A DNA stretch of 64,000 nt. It comes from an uncultured Poribacteria bacterium (GTDB lineage: Bacteria > Poribacteria > WGA-4E > WGA-3G). Positions within the stretch are counted from its first letter, which is position 1. Every line of letters starts with the position of its first letter. The translations under genes were made by a program, and so were the position numbers. Location of the stretch: NCBI GenBank assembly GCA_958295855.1, contig OY282383.1, positions 4,816,481 through 4,880,480 of the forward strand, read 5' to 3'. This document shows positions 51,624-59,999 of this stretch, in pieces. Under the pieces are notes generated by a model. The model ran no database searches. It worked only from the letters and a program-made list of their open reading frames with translations, and had not been told where the DNA came from.

Positions 51624-52435
51624 AACCCCGCTATCTGACATGCCACGTCTATCTGGCGTTTGCGAGGAAATCGTTCCAGAAGCAGATGCAATATCGGGTT
51701 GCCAACCTTGCAGGCTTGACTACCAATTTCTTCTTTCTGCTGGTGCAAATTTTTGTCTATACCGCCTTCTATGCAGCACGTCCCGGGCCGCAACCCCTTA
51801 ACTTAAACGACATCATTACCTACTTCGTCCTTTGCCAGTCGTTTCTGATGCTGATGCCGCTGTGGGGAACCCGCTCTGAAATTGCCAATGCCATTAAAGA
51901 TGGCAGCGTGGCACTCCAGCTAACCAAACCCGTTGACTTTCAAACCTACTGGTTCGCTGATGAATTAGGTAAAGCCTGCTACTACCTTCTCATGCGGGCA
52001 CTGCCGACATTTCTTCTCAGCAGCCTCTTTTTTAAAGTCACGATTCCGCAGCAGCCAGCCAGCTTAATGGCGTTTGCAGTGTCAATGACACTCGCTATTT
52101 TCATGAGCACTAGCATAACTATCACTGTTTATGGCACTGCCTTTTGGACCTTGGATGCAACCGGGATTGTTGGCATCGCGCATTCCATTATCACGTTCTT
52201 TTCCGGAATGTTGGTTCCCCTCGCGCTGTGGCCCGGCTGGTTGGCACAAATCGGGGGATGGTTGCCCTTTGAAGGCCTCGTTAATATTCCGTTTAGCATC
52301 TACTTGGGAAAAATCACAGGGTTTGCCATTTTGATGGCGATAGGAAAACAGCTAATATGGAGCGTTTTTTTCTGTGCGATTGGGCGTATCATCCTCAACC
52401 TTGGGTTTTCCCGGCTTGTGATACAAGGCGGATAG
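51620..52435 (+). CDS. ABC-2 type transporter permease (first)
   Basis: 271 residues with about six membrane helices (FFFLLVQIFVYTAFYA, ITYFVLCQSFLMLMPLWG, ITFFSGMLVPLALWPGW and others). The pattern matches the DUF990/COG4587-COG3694 permease pair that works with a COG4586-type ATPase. The ATG overlaps the stop of the preceding dehydrogenase. It is likely an exporter subunit; cargo unknown. Confidence 0.8.
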   Translation: MKPRYLTCHVYLAFARKSFQKQMQYRVANLAGLTTNFFFLLVQIFVYTAFYAARPGPQPLNLNDIITYFVLCQSFLMLMPLWGTRSEIANAIKDGSVALQLTKPVDFQTYWFADELGKACYYLLMRALPTFLLSSLFFKVTIPQQPASLMAFAVSMTLAIFMSTSITITVYGTAFWTLDATGIVGIAHSIITFFSGMLVPLALWPGWLAQIGGWLPFEGLVNIPFSIYLGKITGFAILMAIGKQLIWSVFFCAIGRIILNLGFSRLVIQGG

Positions 52436-52455
52436 ACGAAACACACGACAAAAAA

Positions 52456-53256
52456 GTGAAATCTCTCTCGCTTTACCTCCATTTCATCACGCTTCGTATC
52501 CGCGCACAGATGGCGTATCGCTTTTCTTTTACCTTGGAACTCCTCAGCCAAGCGAGTATCTCTGTCATTGATTTTCTGATGATTGCTATCCTCTTTGAGC
52601 GTTTCAAGCAGCTGGCAAATTGGACGCTGTGGGAAGTGGGGCTCTTGTACGGGATAATTAGCGTATGTTTTGCTGTGGCTGAAATGGTTGCGCGAGGGTT
52701 TGATACCTTTCAAAGCCTAGTTGGGCGCGGGGCGTTTGATAATATGCTTATCCGGCCCCTCGGCACCTTCTATCAAGTCTTTGCACACGAGTTTCAACTC
52801 CGCCGGGTGGGCAAGCTTAGCCAAGCCCTGGTTGTGTTCCTGATTGCGAATTCGCACTTAGACATCTCGTGGACGCTGGGCAAGCTTGGGTATCTATTCC
52901 TTGCGCTTATCGGTGGCACCTGCTTTTTTATTGGACTCCTTGTAATCGGCGCGGCAAGTTGCTTCTGGACTGTGCAGTCCATTGAGATTATCAACATCTT
53001 CACGCATGGCGGCATCTTTATGGGGAGCTATCCTATCTCAATTTATCAGCGGTGGTTTCGACATTTTTTCACCTTCATTGTCCCGTTGGCATGTGTCAAC
53101 TATTTTCCATCCCTGTTTCTTCTTAACAAGATTGAGCCGGCGGGGGCATCACGAATTGTTGTGCAATTCGCGCCGTTTATCGGAATCCTATTTCTTTGCC
53201 TCACGGCTCTATTTTGGAAATGGGGTGTCTCCCACTATCAAAGCACCGGCCACTAA
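52456..53256 (+). CDS. ABC-2 type transporter permease (second)
   Basis: 266 residues from the GTG at 52456; the open frame extends upstream into the first permease gene, but that part has no membrane-protein character. Helices include ISVIDFLMIAILFE, VGLLYGIISVCFAVAEM, LFLALIGGTCFFIGLLVIGAASCFW and APFIGILFLCLTALFWKWG. It shares the DUF990-type layout (RGAFDNMLIRPLG) with its partner. No clear ribosome-binding site is seen, so translational coupling is likely. Confidence 0.78.
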   Translation: MKSLSLYLHFITLRIRAQMAYRFSFTLELLSQASISVIDFLMIAILFERFKQLANWTLWEVGLLYGIISVCFAVAEMVARGFDTFQSLVGRGAFDNMLIRPLGTFYQVFAHEFQLRRVGKLSQALVVFLIANSHLDISWTLGKLGYLFLALIGGTCFFIGLLVIGAASCFWTVQSIEIINIFTHGGIFMGSYPISIYQRWFRHFFTFIVPLACVNYFPSLFLLNKIEPAGASRIVVQFAPFIGILFLCLTALFWKWGVSHYQSTGH

Positions 53257-53274
53257 CACGCCATTGGACAAAAA

Positions 53275-54285
53275 ATGGACACCGTCATCGACGTTCGTGC
53301 CCTGAGCAAAACTTTCAAAGTCTATCATCATCGCAAGGGGTTTTTGGGCAGTTTTGCCAACCTCTTTTCGCGCAAACACCGCCTTGTTCAGGCGGTTGCT
53401 CAGGTTTCCTTCACTGTTAAGCGTGGTGAAATCGTGGGGTATTTAGGGCCCAATGGGGCAGGAAAGTCGACAACGCTCAAGATGCTCACCGGTATTTTGG
53501 TGCCGTCATCAGGCAGCGTGACTGTGAATGGTTATATCCCGCATCGCCAGCGGAAAGAGAACGCCAAACGCATCGGGGTTGTGTTTGGGCAACGCTCCCA
53601 CCTGTGGTTTGATTTGCCGGTGCAAGAATCGTTTGAATTGCTACAGCGCATCTATCGAATTCCACAAGCACAATACCATCACAATGTGGAGATGTTCGAC
53701 GAATTGCTCAGCCTTGGTGATTTTTTTCAGACACCCGTTCGTCAACTCAGCCTCGGCCAACGCATGCGTGCCGACCTTGCCGCTGCGCTGCTCCACAATC
53801 CAGATGTGCTGTTTCTTGATGAACCGACCGTGGGGTTGGATGTTGTCGCGAAGGCGCGTATCCGCCAGTTTATCCAGCAGATTAACGCCGAACGACAGGT
53901 CACGGTTGTCTTGACAACGCACGACTTAGACGATGTCGAAAAATTGTGCAAGCGCGTGATTCTGATTGACGACGCTCGCCTCCGCTTTGATGGGGAACTT
54001 GCGACACTTCGGCGATTGCTTTCAACAGAACGGCTTTTAATCGTCGATTACGCTGAAGTATACTCGGACATCAGTATCCCCAACGCGCACATGACTTATC
54101 AAGAAGGCACTCGCGTTCAGTATCGCTTCTCCCCAGAGGAGATTAGCACGGCAGCCCTCATCAAGGCGATACTCCAAAAATTCAAGATTGTAGACATATC
54201 GGTTCAGGAACCCGATATTGAGGAATTAATCAAAGCCGTTTACGAAGACAACCTCCTCCTTAACCCACCCGCTAATTTCCCTTGA
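53275..54285 (+). CDS. ABC-2 type transporter ATP-binding protein
   Basis: 336 residues. Walker A GPNGAGKSTT, the Q-loop VFGQRSHLWFDLP, signature LSLGQRMRADLAAALLHNP, Walker B VLFLDEPTVGLD and the switch His in VLTTHDLDDVEKL are all present. The ~80-residue tail after the nucleotide domain resembles the C-terminal extension of COG4586-type ATPases. It should power the two permeases upstream. Confidence 0.93.
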   Translation: MDTVIDVRALSKTFKVYHHRKGFLGSFANLFSRKHRLVQAVAQVSFTVKRGEIVGYLGPNGAGKSTTLKMLTGILVPSSGSVTVNGYIPHRQRKENAKRIGVVFGQRSHLWFDLPVQESFELLQRIYRIPQAQYHHNVEMFDELLSLGDFFQTPVRQLSLGQRMRADLAAALLHNPDVLFLDEPTVGLDVVAKARIRQFIQQINAERQVTVVLTTHDLDDVEKLCKRVILIDDARLRFDGELATLRRLLSTERLLIVDYAEVYSDISIPNAHMTYQEGTRVQYRFSPEEISTAALIKAILQKFKIVDISVQEPDIEELIKAVYEDNLLLNPPANFP

Positions 54286-54288
54286 CAA

Positions 54289-54490
54289 CCCTAAGCTCAA
54301 TGTAGTAAACTATTTAAAATTTAACGGGTGGGGACACCGGTTAGGAACCCTCCTATCGTGTGGTATTATTATCTCCTGCCCTGGCGATAAGCGAATTATC
54401 CACTGGGGAGAATTTCACCGTTTGGACGGTGCCGCCGTGTCTAAGGACAATCGGTTGTTGCGCGAAGTTTGGGCGCAAAAAACTGAATAG
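54289..54490 (+). ncRNA. Candidate structured RNA with its own promoter
   Basis: TTGACA (about 54289) and TAAACT 18 bases on form a promoter. The transcript from about 54320 has no open reading frame but several stems. These are GGACAC (54332) with GTGTCT (54438) as a closing stem, a GGTT/AACC hairpin, a TCTCC/GGAGA stem capped by GATAA/TTATC, CACCGT/ACGGTG, and a final TTGCGC/GCGCAA. It lies between convergent genes. No tmRNA, SRP, RNase P or 6S signature was recognised, so the class is unknown. Confidence 0.4.
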
Positions 54491-54580
54491 AACAATCAAG
54501 TAAAAAAATAGATACCTGAATCGCATGCGAATACTCCGTTTTGATAAATGTCAGTTTCTGCGATTCTAATGTGCTACAAG

Positions 54581-54913
54581 AGGTATAGTTGTGTCCTATG
54601 CCTCTAGCCCGTGTTGGAATGCTTGAAAACTGGGTGCCAACAAAGCATTTAGATTCAACTGCTTAAGACGGTTCAGATCCGCAATTGCTTCAAGGGTTGG
54701 TTTTAGGGTGTCGACATCTGCGTTCGGGAAGCGCGTGGTGAGGACTACCAGGGTGTTTTCAATAGTCGTTTCGCGCGCCCCTTGTTCTATGCCTTGTTCA
54801 ATACCGCGTTCTATGCCTTGTTCAATACCGCGTTCTATGCCTTGTTCTATGCCGCGTTGCATGACACGTTCGTAAAAAGGAGACTCTTGCATGATTTCCT
54901 CCAATATAAGGTG
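54581..54913 (-). pseudogene. Duplicated 3' end of the Rpn-like nuclease gene
   Basis: A ~333-base direct duplication of the region 54914-55215, including the C-terminal 100 codons, the stop and the downstream bases. It leaves an open frame of 102 codons (54596-54904) starting EEIMQESPFYERVMQ with seven RGIEQG-type units. It lacks the nuclease domain. Whether it is translated is unknown. Confidence 0.8.
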
Positions 54914-54928
54914 AGGTATAGTTGTGTC

Positions 54929-55852
54929 CTATGCCTCTAGCCCGTGTTGGAATGCTTGAAAACTGGGTGCCAACAAAGCATTTAGATTCAACTGCTTAAG
55001 ACGTTTCAGATCCGCAATTGCTTCAAGGGTTGGTTTTAGGGTGTCGACATCTGCGTTCGGGAAGCGCGTGGTGAGGACTACCAGGGTGTTTTCAATAGTC
55101 GTTTCGCGCGCCCCTTGTTCTATACCGCGTTCTATGCCTTGTTCAATGCCTTGTTCAATGCCTTGTTCTATGCCGCGTTGCATGACACGTTCGTAAAAGG
55201 GAGACTCTCGCATGATTTCCTCCAATATCCGGGCCTGAAAAAGTTCAGGGGGATGTGCTAAACTCCCGAAAACCGAGAGCGCAAATAACAAAGTCGCACG
55301 CGTCTGTTTGTCCACAGCAGCCGTGTGCGTCGTCCTTATACATTTCTCAACCCACGCTTCAGTTGTTATACCCGCAGGCGGTTTCATCAAGGGGGTGAAA
55401 GGCAGCAACCCAACAGCCTCGGCATCCAAAAACGCCTCCCCCTCTAACTCGTGCAGCCGGATCACAGTATACTTAAACCACAAACCACCACGGCGATCGT
55501 CGCCATACCCGTAGAACCCTGGATCCCTGTGTCCAGCAGTCGGACGGAGATACAACACCGTGGAATAGACGTTCATCTCATGTTGGAGTGCGAGGAAACC
55601 CGCATACGCCAGCATTCGCAGCGGCATCGGTTTATGGGTGCTATCGTCTGTTTGTGCCTCTATATGGAGAATCGCCTCCTCGTCAGGGAGACGTATCTTA
55701 AATGTCATATCGCTGTGATGCATCTTAATTGTCGGCTGCTCTGTGCTGAGTCTGGCTTCGACTTCCACCTGTGGCGTATTGAGGGCTAACGCTGCGAAGG
55801 GATAAGGGAACCGATCCATCAGGTGCTTTACAATTTCATCGTAGTATGGCAT
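54929..55852 (-). CDS. Rpn-like PD-(D/E)XK nuclease/putative transposase family protein
   Basis: 307 residues. The N-terminal ~220 residues have the Rpn/YhgA-like layout (FKIRLPDEEAILHIEAQTDDSTHKPMPLRML, where E-x-Q is the nuclease core), and the C terminus has the charged RGIEQG repeat followed by a small helical tail (TTRFPNADVDTLKPTLEAI). Rpn-type proteins are DNA nucleases linked with recombination. The RGIEQGIEQG block is a 12-bp tandem repeat prone to slippage. The start at 55852 is chosen because a promoter lies directly before it, so the mRNA would be leaderless. Confidence 0.75.
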   Translation of the reverse strand: MPYYDEIVKHLMDRFPYPFAALALNTPQVEVEARLSTEQPTIKMHHSDMTFKIRLPDEEAILHIEAQTDDSTHKPMPLRMLAYAGFLALQHEMNVYSTVLYLRPTAGHRDPGFYGYGDDRRGGLWFKYTVIRLHELEGEAFLDAEAVGLLPFTPLMKPPAGITTEAWVEKCIRTTHTAAVDKQTRATLLFALSVFGSLAHPPELFQARILEEIMRESPFYERVMQRGIEQGIEQGIEQGIERGIEQGARETTIENTLVVLTTRFPNADVDTLKPTLEAIADLKRLKQLNLNALLAPSFQAFQHGLEA

Positions 55853-55858
55853 GCAAGT

Positions 55859-55888
55859 ATTATACTTTTGTTCGGAGTAGAATGTCAA
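55859..55888 (-). promoter_or_regulatory. Promoter placing transcription start at the ATG of the Rpn-like gene
   Basis: TTGACA (55888-55883) and TATAAT (55864-55859), spacer 18, on the minus strand. Only six bases separate the -10 from the ATG at 55852, which leaves no room for a ribosome-binding site. Confidence 0.75.
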
Positions 55889-55958
55889 CCTTTTTTTCAG
55901 AGGCATTTCGTTTGAAGGATTTATGGGATTTCACGCGTTTTACGCAACTTAGTTTCAA

Positions 55959-57010
55959 TCACTTCCGGATCATCATCTTCCGTGTTGCCGTGAAATCGCC
56001 TGCGGTGAGTGTATAGAAATAGAGTCCGCTTGCTACAGATTCACCGAGTGTGTTTCTGCCATCCCAATACGCTGCACGACTCCGACGCTGGTAGACACCC
56101 GCAGGCTGATGCCCTAATGCCAACGTTCTTACCAAGGTGCCGTCCACCGCATAGATGTGCAATGTCACTGACGCAGGCTTTGCTAACTGATACGGTATCC
56201 ACGTCTCTGGGTTGAACGGATTGGGATAGTTCGGCAGGAGTGTTGTCTCTTTGGGACAGAACGGGGTTAGGAATTGTTCTAGTACTGCAATACCTCTTTG
56301 GAAGGTTTTATCGCCAAGGTTCCGTTGCTTCGCTTCAAGTATCCACCGCTGTAGATTCGCCGCAGTTAAGGCAGGTGCAGCAGGGATGTCTTCCTCAGAC
56401 TCCAGGGCATCTGCAACCAATAGGAGGTCTTCACGATTTATGAAGCCGTCATTGTTGACATCCGGATTTGGATTTGCCCGGCGAACGGCGCGTGTGCCGA
56501 AGTGAGATGCGACTAGCACCAAGTCATCCACATCAATCACACCGTCGTGTGAAGCAGCGTGCCGGTGTCGGCATCCCATACACGTATGGTGTGATACGAT
56601 CGCCCATTTTCGACTACGTTAAAATGACTGTCGAGCATGCCTCCGCTGGGACTAAAATACACCCGTGTGTGCTGAAGTGTTGCGCTTTCTGAAGTATCCC
56701 TTGTAGGCATCGTTCGCAGGAGCGTGCCACTCTCCACATCCCATAAATGCAGAGTAGCATTGTCATCACCACTGGCGAGCGTCTGTCCATCGGGGCTGAA
56801 AGACACATCTGTGTACCGAAAAGTTCCCTCCGCAGGGATGGTTCGCAAGAGCATGCCACTCTCTACATCCCTGATAGCTATAGAACCGTCTATCACAATT
56901 GCGTATATCTGTCCATCAGGACTTAATTCATAAGGAATGCCCGCATTAGCACCCACTGGGGTGAATGTTCGTAGATGTCGCCCCATAGAATCTGGATGTC
57001 CTTGTTGGGA
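55959..57010 (-). pseudogene. Broken WD40-dockerin-type IX cargo gene
   Basis: The remnant reads in two frames. 56986 to 56537 encodes WD40 blades (LSPDGQIYAI, FSPDGQTLASGDDNATLHLWDVESG, IRVWDADTGTLLHTTV, stop). 56579 to 55959, in another frame, encodes a dockerin (DGVIDVDDLVLVASHFG, DVNNDGFINREDLLLVADAL) and a type IX C-terminal domain (NYPNPFNPETWIPYQL ... ATRKMMIRK). The change of frame is at about 56535-56545 and looks like a deletion joining the two parts. The 5' end is also missing: the frame runs without a start into the promoter side of the gene at 57022. Relatives elsewhere in such genomes have many blades. Confidence 0.75.
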
Positions 57011-57021
57011 ACAAAAAAACT

Positions 57022-59910
57022 ATGTCAAACAAAGAAGACCTCATCACAACTGCCTTTGTCAATAGGCTCCGCCCTATGCGGCACGGATGGACGCTGAACC
57101 AACATCCATCGAAACCCTTCATAGAAAATAACAAGGAGCCTGATGTCCTTGTCACCGAGCCGAAACGGAACCCGATTGCTATTGAAGACAAAGTTGATGG
57201 CGAACGCAGTGCCGCGCTCAGCGGTGAAAAACAACTCAAATCCCTCTACCTCGGCAAAACGCTTAAGACAACAGGACAAACAATTCACACCGGCATTGCT
57301 GTCCGATTTCCGTACAAGTTTCGGGTGATGGCGCAAGCGGTGCTTGATGAAGAAATGGAGAAGGCAGACGACATCGCCTATTGTCTCCTCAGCATAGATG
57401 AACCGCACCGCTTCCCGAAAGAGGGCTGGCTCACCGGCAGTGTCGCGGACATCGCAACCGCTATCCGCGTTGGCGCAATGCCAATTGCCAAAATTGAGGA
57501 GGCATCGGAAATTCTGGAACGTGGCGTGGATAACGCAGGAGAACTCGTTGATGCCGCTATTGCCGAAAGACCGGGGATCGGGCATCAGATCGAAAAAATT
57601 CTCTACCAAGAATCCTGTCCACAGACAACGCGGATGGCGATGCTTATTATCGGAAACGCTTTTATCTTTCAAAGTTCCCTCGCCGGGAAACCCCAACTGG
57701 AAGCGGTGCCCTCGCTCAGCGGCCTCCGAGGACAAAACGGCTTGCTTGATTCGGATCTGGTTTTTGACGCATGGTACACTATCCAGACAGTGAACTATCA
57801 CTCCATTTATGATGTCGCTATTGGCTTAGTCAACGCCATCGCACTTGATGACGCACTCGTCGGAAAAGTGCTTTATACCCTCCGCAACACTGCGCGGAAC
57901 TTAGAGCAGATGGGACTTGCGCGAGAGCATGAACTCGCGGGCATCGTCTTTCAGAAACTGATTACAGATCGGCGGTTTATCAAAGCACACTACACGCACC
58001 CTGAATCATCAGCCCTCCTCTCCGCACTCATGTTACCTGAATTGAAGGGCGACGCGAAAGGGATTAAAGTAGCAGACTTCGCCTGTGGGACCGGCACGCT
58101 CCTTAACGGGGTTTATCAACGCATTCTCGGTTTTCACGAACAAGTGGGCAGAAAGGGACAAGATATCCATCGGTACATGCTGGAAAATAACCTCGTCGGT
58201 TGTGACATCCTGCCCAACGCTGTGCATCTCACCGCATCCATCATTGCCAGCACCTACCCGGACATCAAAATTGGCGACACACGCATCTATGCCATGGCTT
58301 ATGGCACACAGCGGCCCGACGGACAATACGCCATTGGTGCCCTAAATCTGCTTCGCAACCCCGAAGCAACCCTCCCCATCCCGATGACAACAAGCCGCAG
58401 GGTCGGTGGCCGCGGGGACACAGAAACACACGCGCAGCAAGAATTCAGGCACGGAGAATTCGATCTCGTGATACAGAATCCGCCCTATACCAAAGGGAAT
58501 ACGGATAAAAACTCCGAAATCCCGAAAACAACGTTTGGCGATAAGCATCCCGAGGTCGAAAGCGCAATGAAAAAATCGCTCAAGGCACAGAAAAGCAGCG
58601 TGGCAGACGGCAATGCCGGTATCGCCTCACACTTCGTTGAGCTCGCCGATAAGATGCTAAAGCGGAACGGCAGGATGGGAGTCGTCCTCCCTATAAACGC
58701 TATCGCAGGCACAAGTTGGCGAAAGGTGCGAAACCTCTGGGCGCAGAAATACCACAGCGTCATCGTCGTCACTATTGCGGATGCTGAAATTGAAAACAGC
58801 ACATTTTCTGCGGATACAGGCATCGCGGAGTGTCTCGTTATTGCCACCAAAGGAGAATGCCAGATGCCGGGCAGAGGCACTTTTGTCTGCCTCCACCGCC
58901 GCCCCGCAAGCGTGCTAGAGGCACTTGAAATCGCAAACCAGATTCACAGGCTGAAGGACATCCGACAGCTTGAAAGTGGCATCACTGGCGGAAACCCTAT
59001 CAAAGTGGGTACAGAGACCTTGGGTTACGCGATGAACGCCCCGCTCCCAGACTTTGAAGAAGGCTGGGCAGTGTGCCGCGTCAAAGACCTGGGAATAGTT
59101 CAATCTGCGTATCAACTCGCCAACGGGCATCTGAAACTTCCCCGGCAAATAGAGCCGCTCCCAATCCCCATCTGCCGATTGTCCGACATTGCTCAAACTA
59201 GCCCAGGGCCGTTGGATATACGCGGGGATGGCGGACGCGGTGCATTCGACATTGAAGCAGGGTGCCCGGACACTGCGGATTATCCCAGTTTATGGCATGT
59301 CGATTCTCGCACGCAGCAGGCAATGCTCGTTTCGCCCGATACGCACGCGATGCCCCGCCCAAATAAGGAGGCAAAAGTCGCGGAGCTCATGGCAATCAAT
59401 AGCAGGGTGCATTACAACCAAGCCATGCAGTTTAATGCGGCTTCAGTGGGAGTGCTATTTACTGAGCAGAAAGCTATCGGTGTCAATACGCTTCCAAACG
59501 TTGCGTTTCCTAACGAAGTCTACGAGTACGCGTGGGCGTTGTGGGGCAATTCAACACTCGGCCTACTCTGTCATTGGATGCAAGCGGGCAAACAACAGCA
59601 GGGGCGGGGTATACTCGGAAGAATGACATTGCGGGCCTTGCCTACGTTGGATGTTACCCAGTTAACCGGGACTCAGCTGGCAATTGCGGAGCGAATTTTC
59701 CACGAGTTAAAACACAAGCGTATGCTTCCGTTTAACGAGATGGTATTTGACCCGGTGCGGCAGGAACTCGATCGGCTGCTGTTATCGAAGGTGCTCGGTT
59801 TTGGGGAGGAGACGCATCGGGAAGTACATGAAGGGCTTGCCTTGCTCCGCAAAAAGCTCTGTGCGGAGCCGAGTATTGGTGGCGGGAAGAGGCCTCGGCG
59901 CAATCTTTAA
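57022..59910 (+). CDS. N6-adenine DNA methylase with N-terminal PD-(D/E)XK-like motif
   Basis: 962 residues. The SAM motif is VADFACGTGTLLN at about 350 and the catalytic motif IQNPPY near 486, as in type I/IIG N6-adenine methylases; LKRNGRMGVVLPINAIAG follows as expected. The N-terminal part contains PD (40-41) and EDK (55-57) in the spacing of a PD-(D/E)XK nuclease (EPDVLVTEP ... AIEDKVDGE). It may therefore cut as well as methylate, like a type IIG enzyme. No hsdS or hsdR is adjacent. The gene starts directly beside the truncated WD40 gene and is followed by the nuclease-STAND gene, so the two probably arrived together. Confidence 0.78.
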   Translation: MSNKEDLITTAFVNRLRPMRHGWTLNQHPSKPFIENNKEPDVLVTEPKRNPIAIEDKVDGERSAALSGEKQLKSLYLGKTLKTTGQTIHTGIAVRFPYKFRVMAQAVLDEEMEKADDIAYCLLSIDEPHRFPKEGWLTGSVADIATAIRVGAMPIAKIEEASEILERGVDNAGELVDAAIAERPGIGHQIEKILYQESCPQTTRMAMLIIGNAFIFQSSLAGKPQLEAVPSLSGLRGQNGLLDSDLVFDAWYTIQTVNYHSIYDVAIGLVNAIALDDALVGKVLYTLRNTARNLEQMGLAREHELAGIVFQKLITDRRFIKAHYTHPESSALLSALMLPELKGDAKGIKVADFACGTGTLLNGVYQRILGFHEQVGRKGQDIHRYMLENNLVGCDILPNAVHLTASIIASTYPDIKIGDTRIYAMAYGTQRPDGQYAIGALNLLRNPEATLPIPMTTSRRVGGRGDTETHAQQEFRHGEFDLVIQNPPYTKGNTDKNSEIPKTTFGDKHPEVESAMKKSLKAQKSSVADGNAGIASHFVELADKMLKRNGRMGVVLPINAIAGTSWRKVRNLWAQKYHSVIVVTIADAEIENSTFSADTGIAECLVIATKGECQMPGRGTFVCLHRRPASVLEALEIANQIHRLKDIRQLESGITGGNPIKVGTETLGYAMNAPLPDFEEGWAVCRVKDLGIVQSAYQLANGHLKLPRQIEPLPIPICRLSDIAQTSPGPLDIRGDGGRGAFDIEAGCPDTADYPSLWHVDSRTQQAMLVSPDTHAMPRPNKEAKVAELMAINSRVHYNQAMQFNAASVGVLFTEQKAIGVNTLPNVAFPNEVYEYAWALWGNSTLGLLCHWMQAGKQQQGRGILGRMTLRALPTLDVTQLTGTQLAIAERIFHELKHKRMLPFNEMVFDPVRQELDRLLLSKVLGFGEETHREVHEGLALLRKKLCAEPSIGGGKRPRRNL

Positions 59911-59939
59911 GAGGCAGCGCGGGGCAAATAGAAATGTCC

Positions 59940-59968
59940 TTGACACGGGGCGCGACGTATGGTATCCT
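59940..59968 (+). promoter_or_regulatory. Promoter of the nuclease-STAND gene
   Basis: TTGACA (59940-59945) and TATCCT (59963-59968), spacer 17. The gene at 60000 therefore need not depend on the methylase promoter. Confidence 0.6.
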
Positions 59969-59999
59969 GTCTATATCCTAAATTTTTCGGAGTTATCCA

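Noticed and set aside
54289..54490. 6S RNA, SRP RNA, tmRNA or RNase P RNA
   Set aside because: None of the sequence signatures of these RNAs was found; left as an unclassified candidate.
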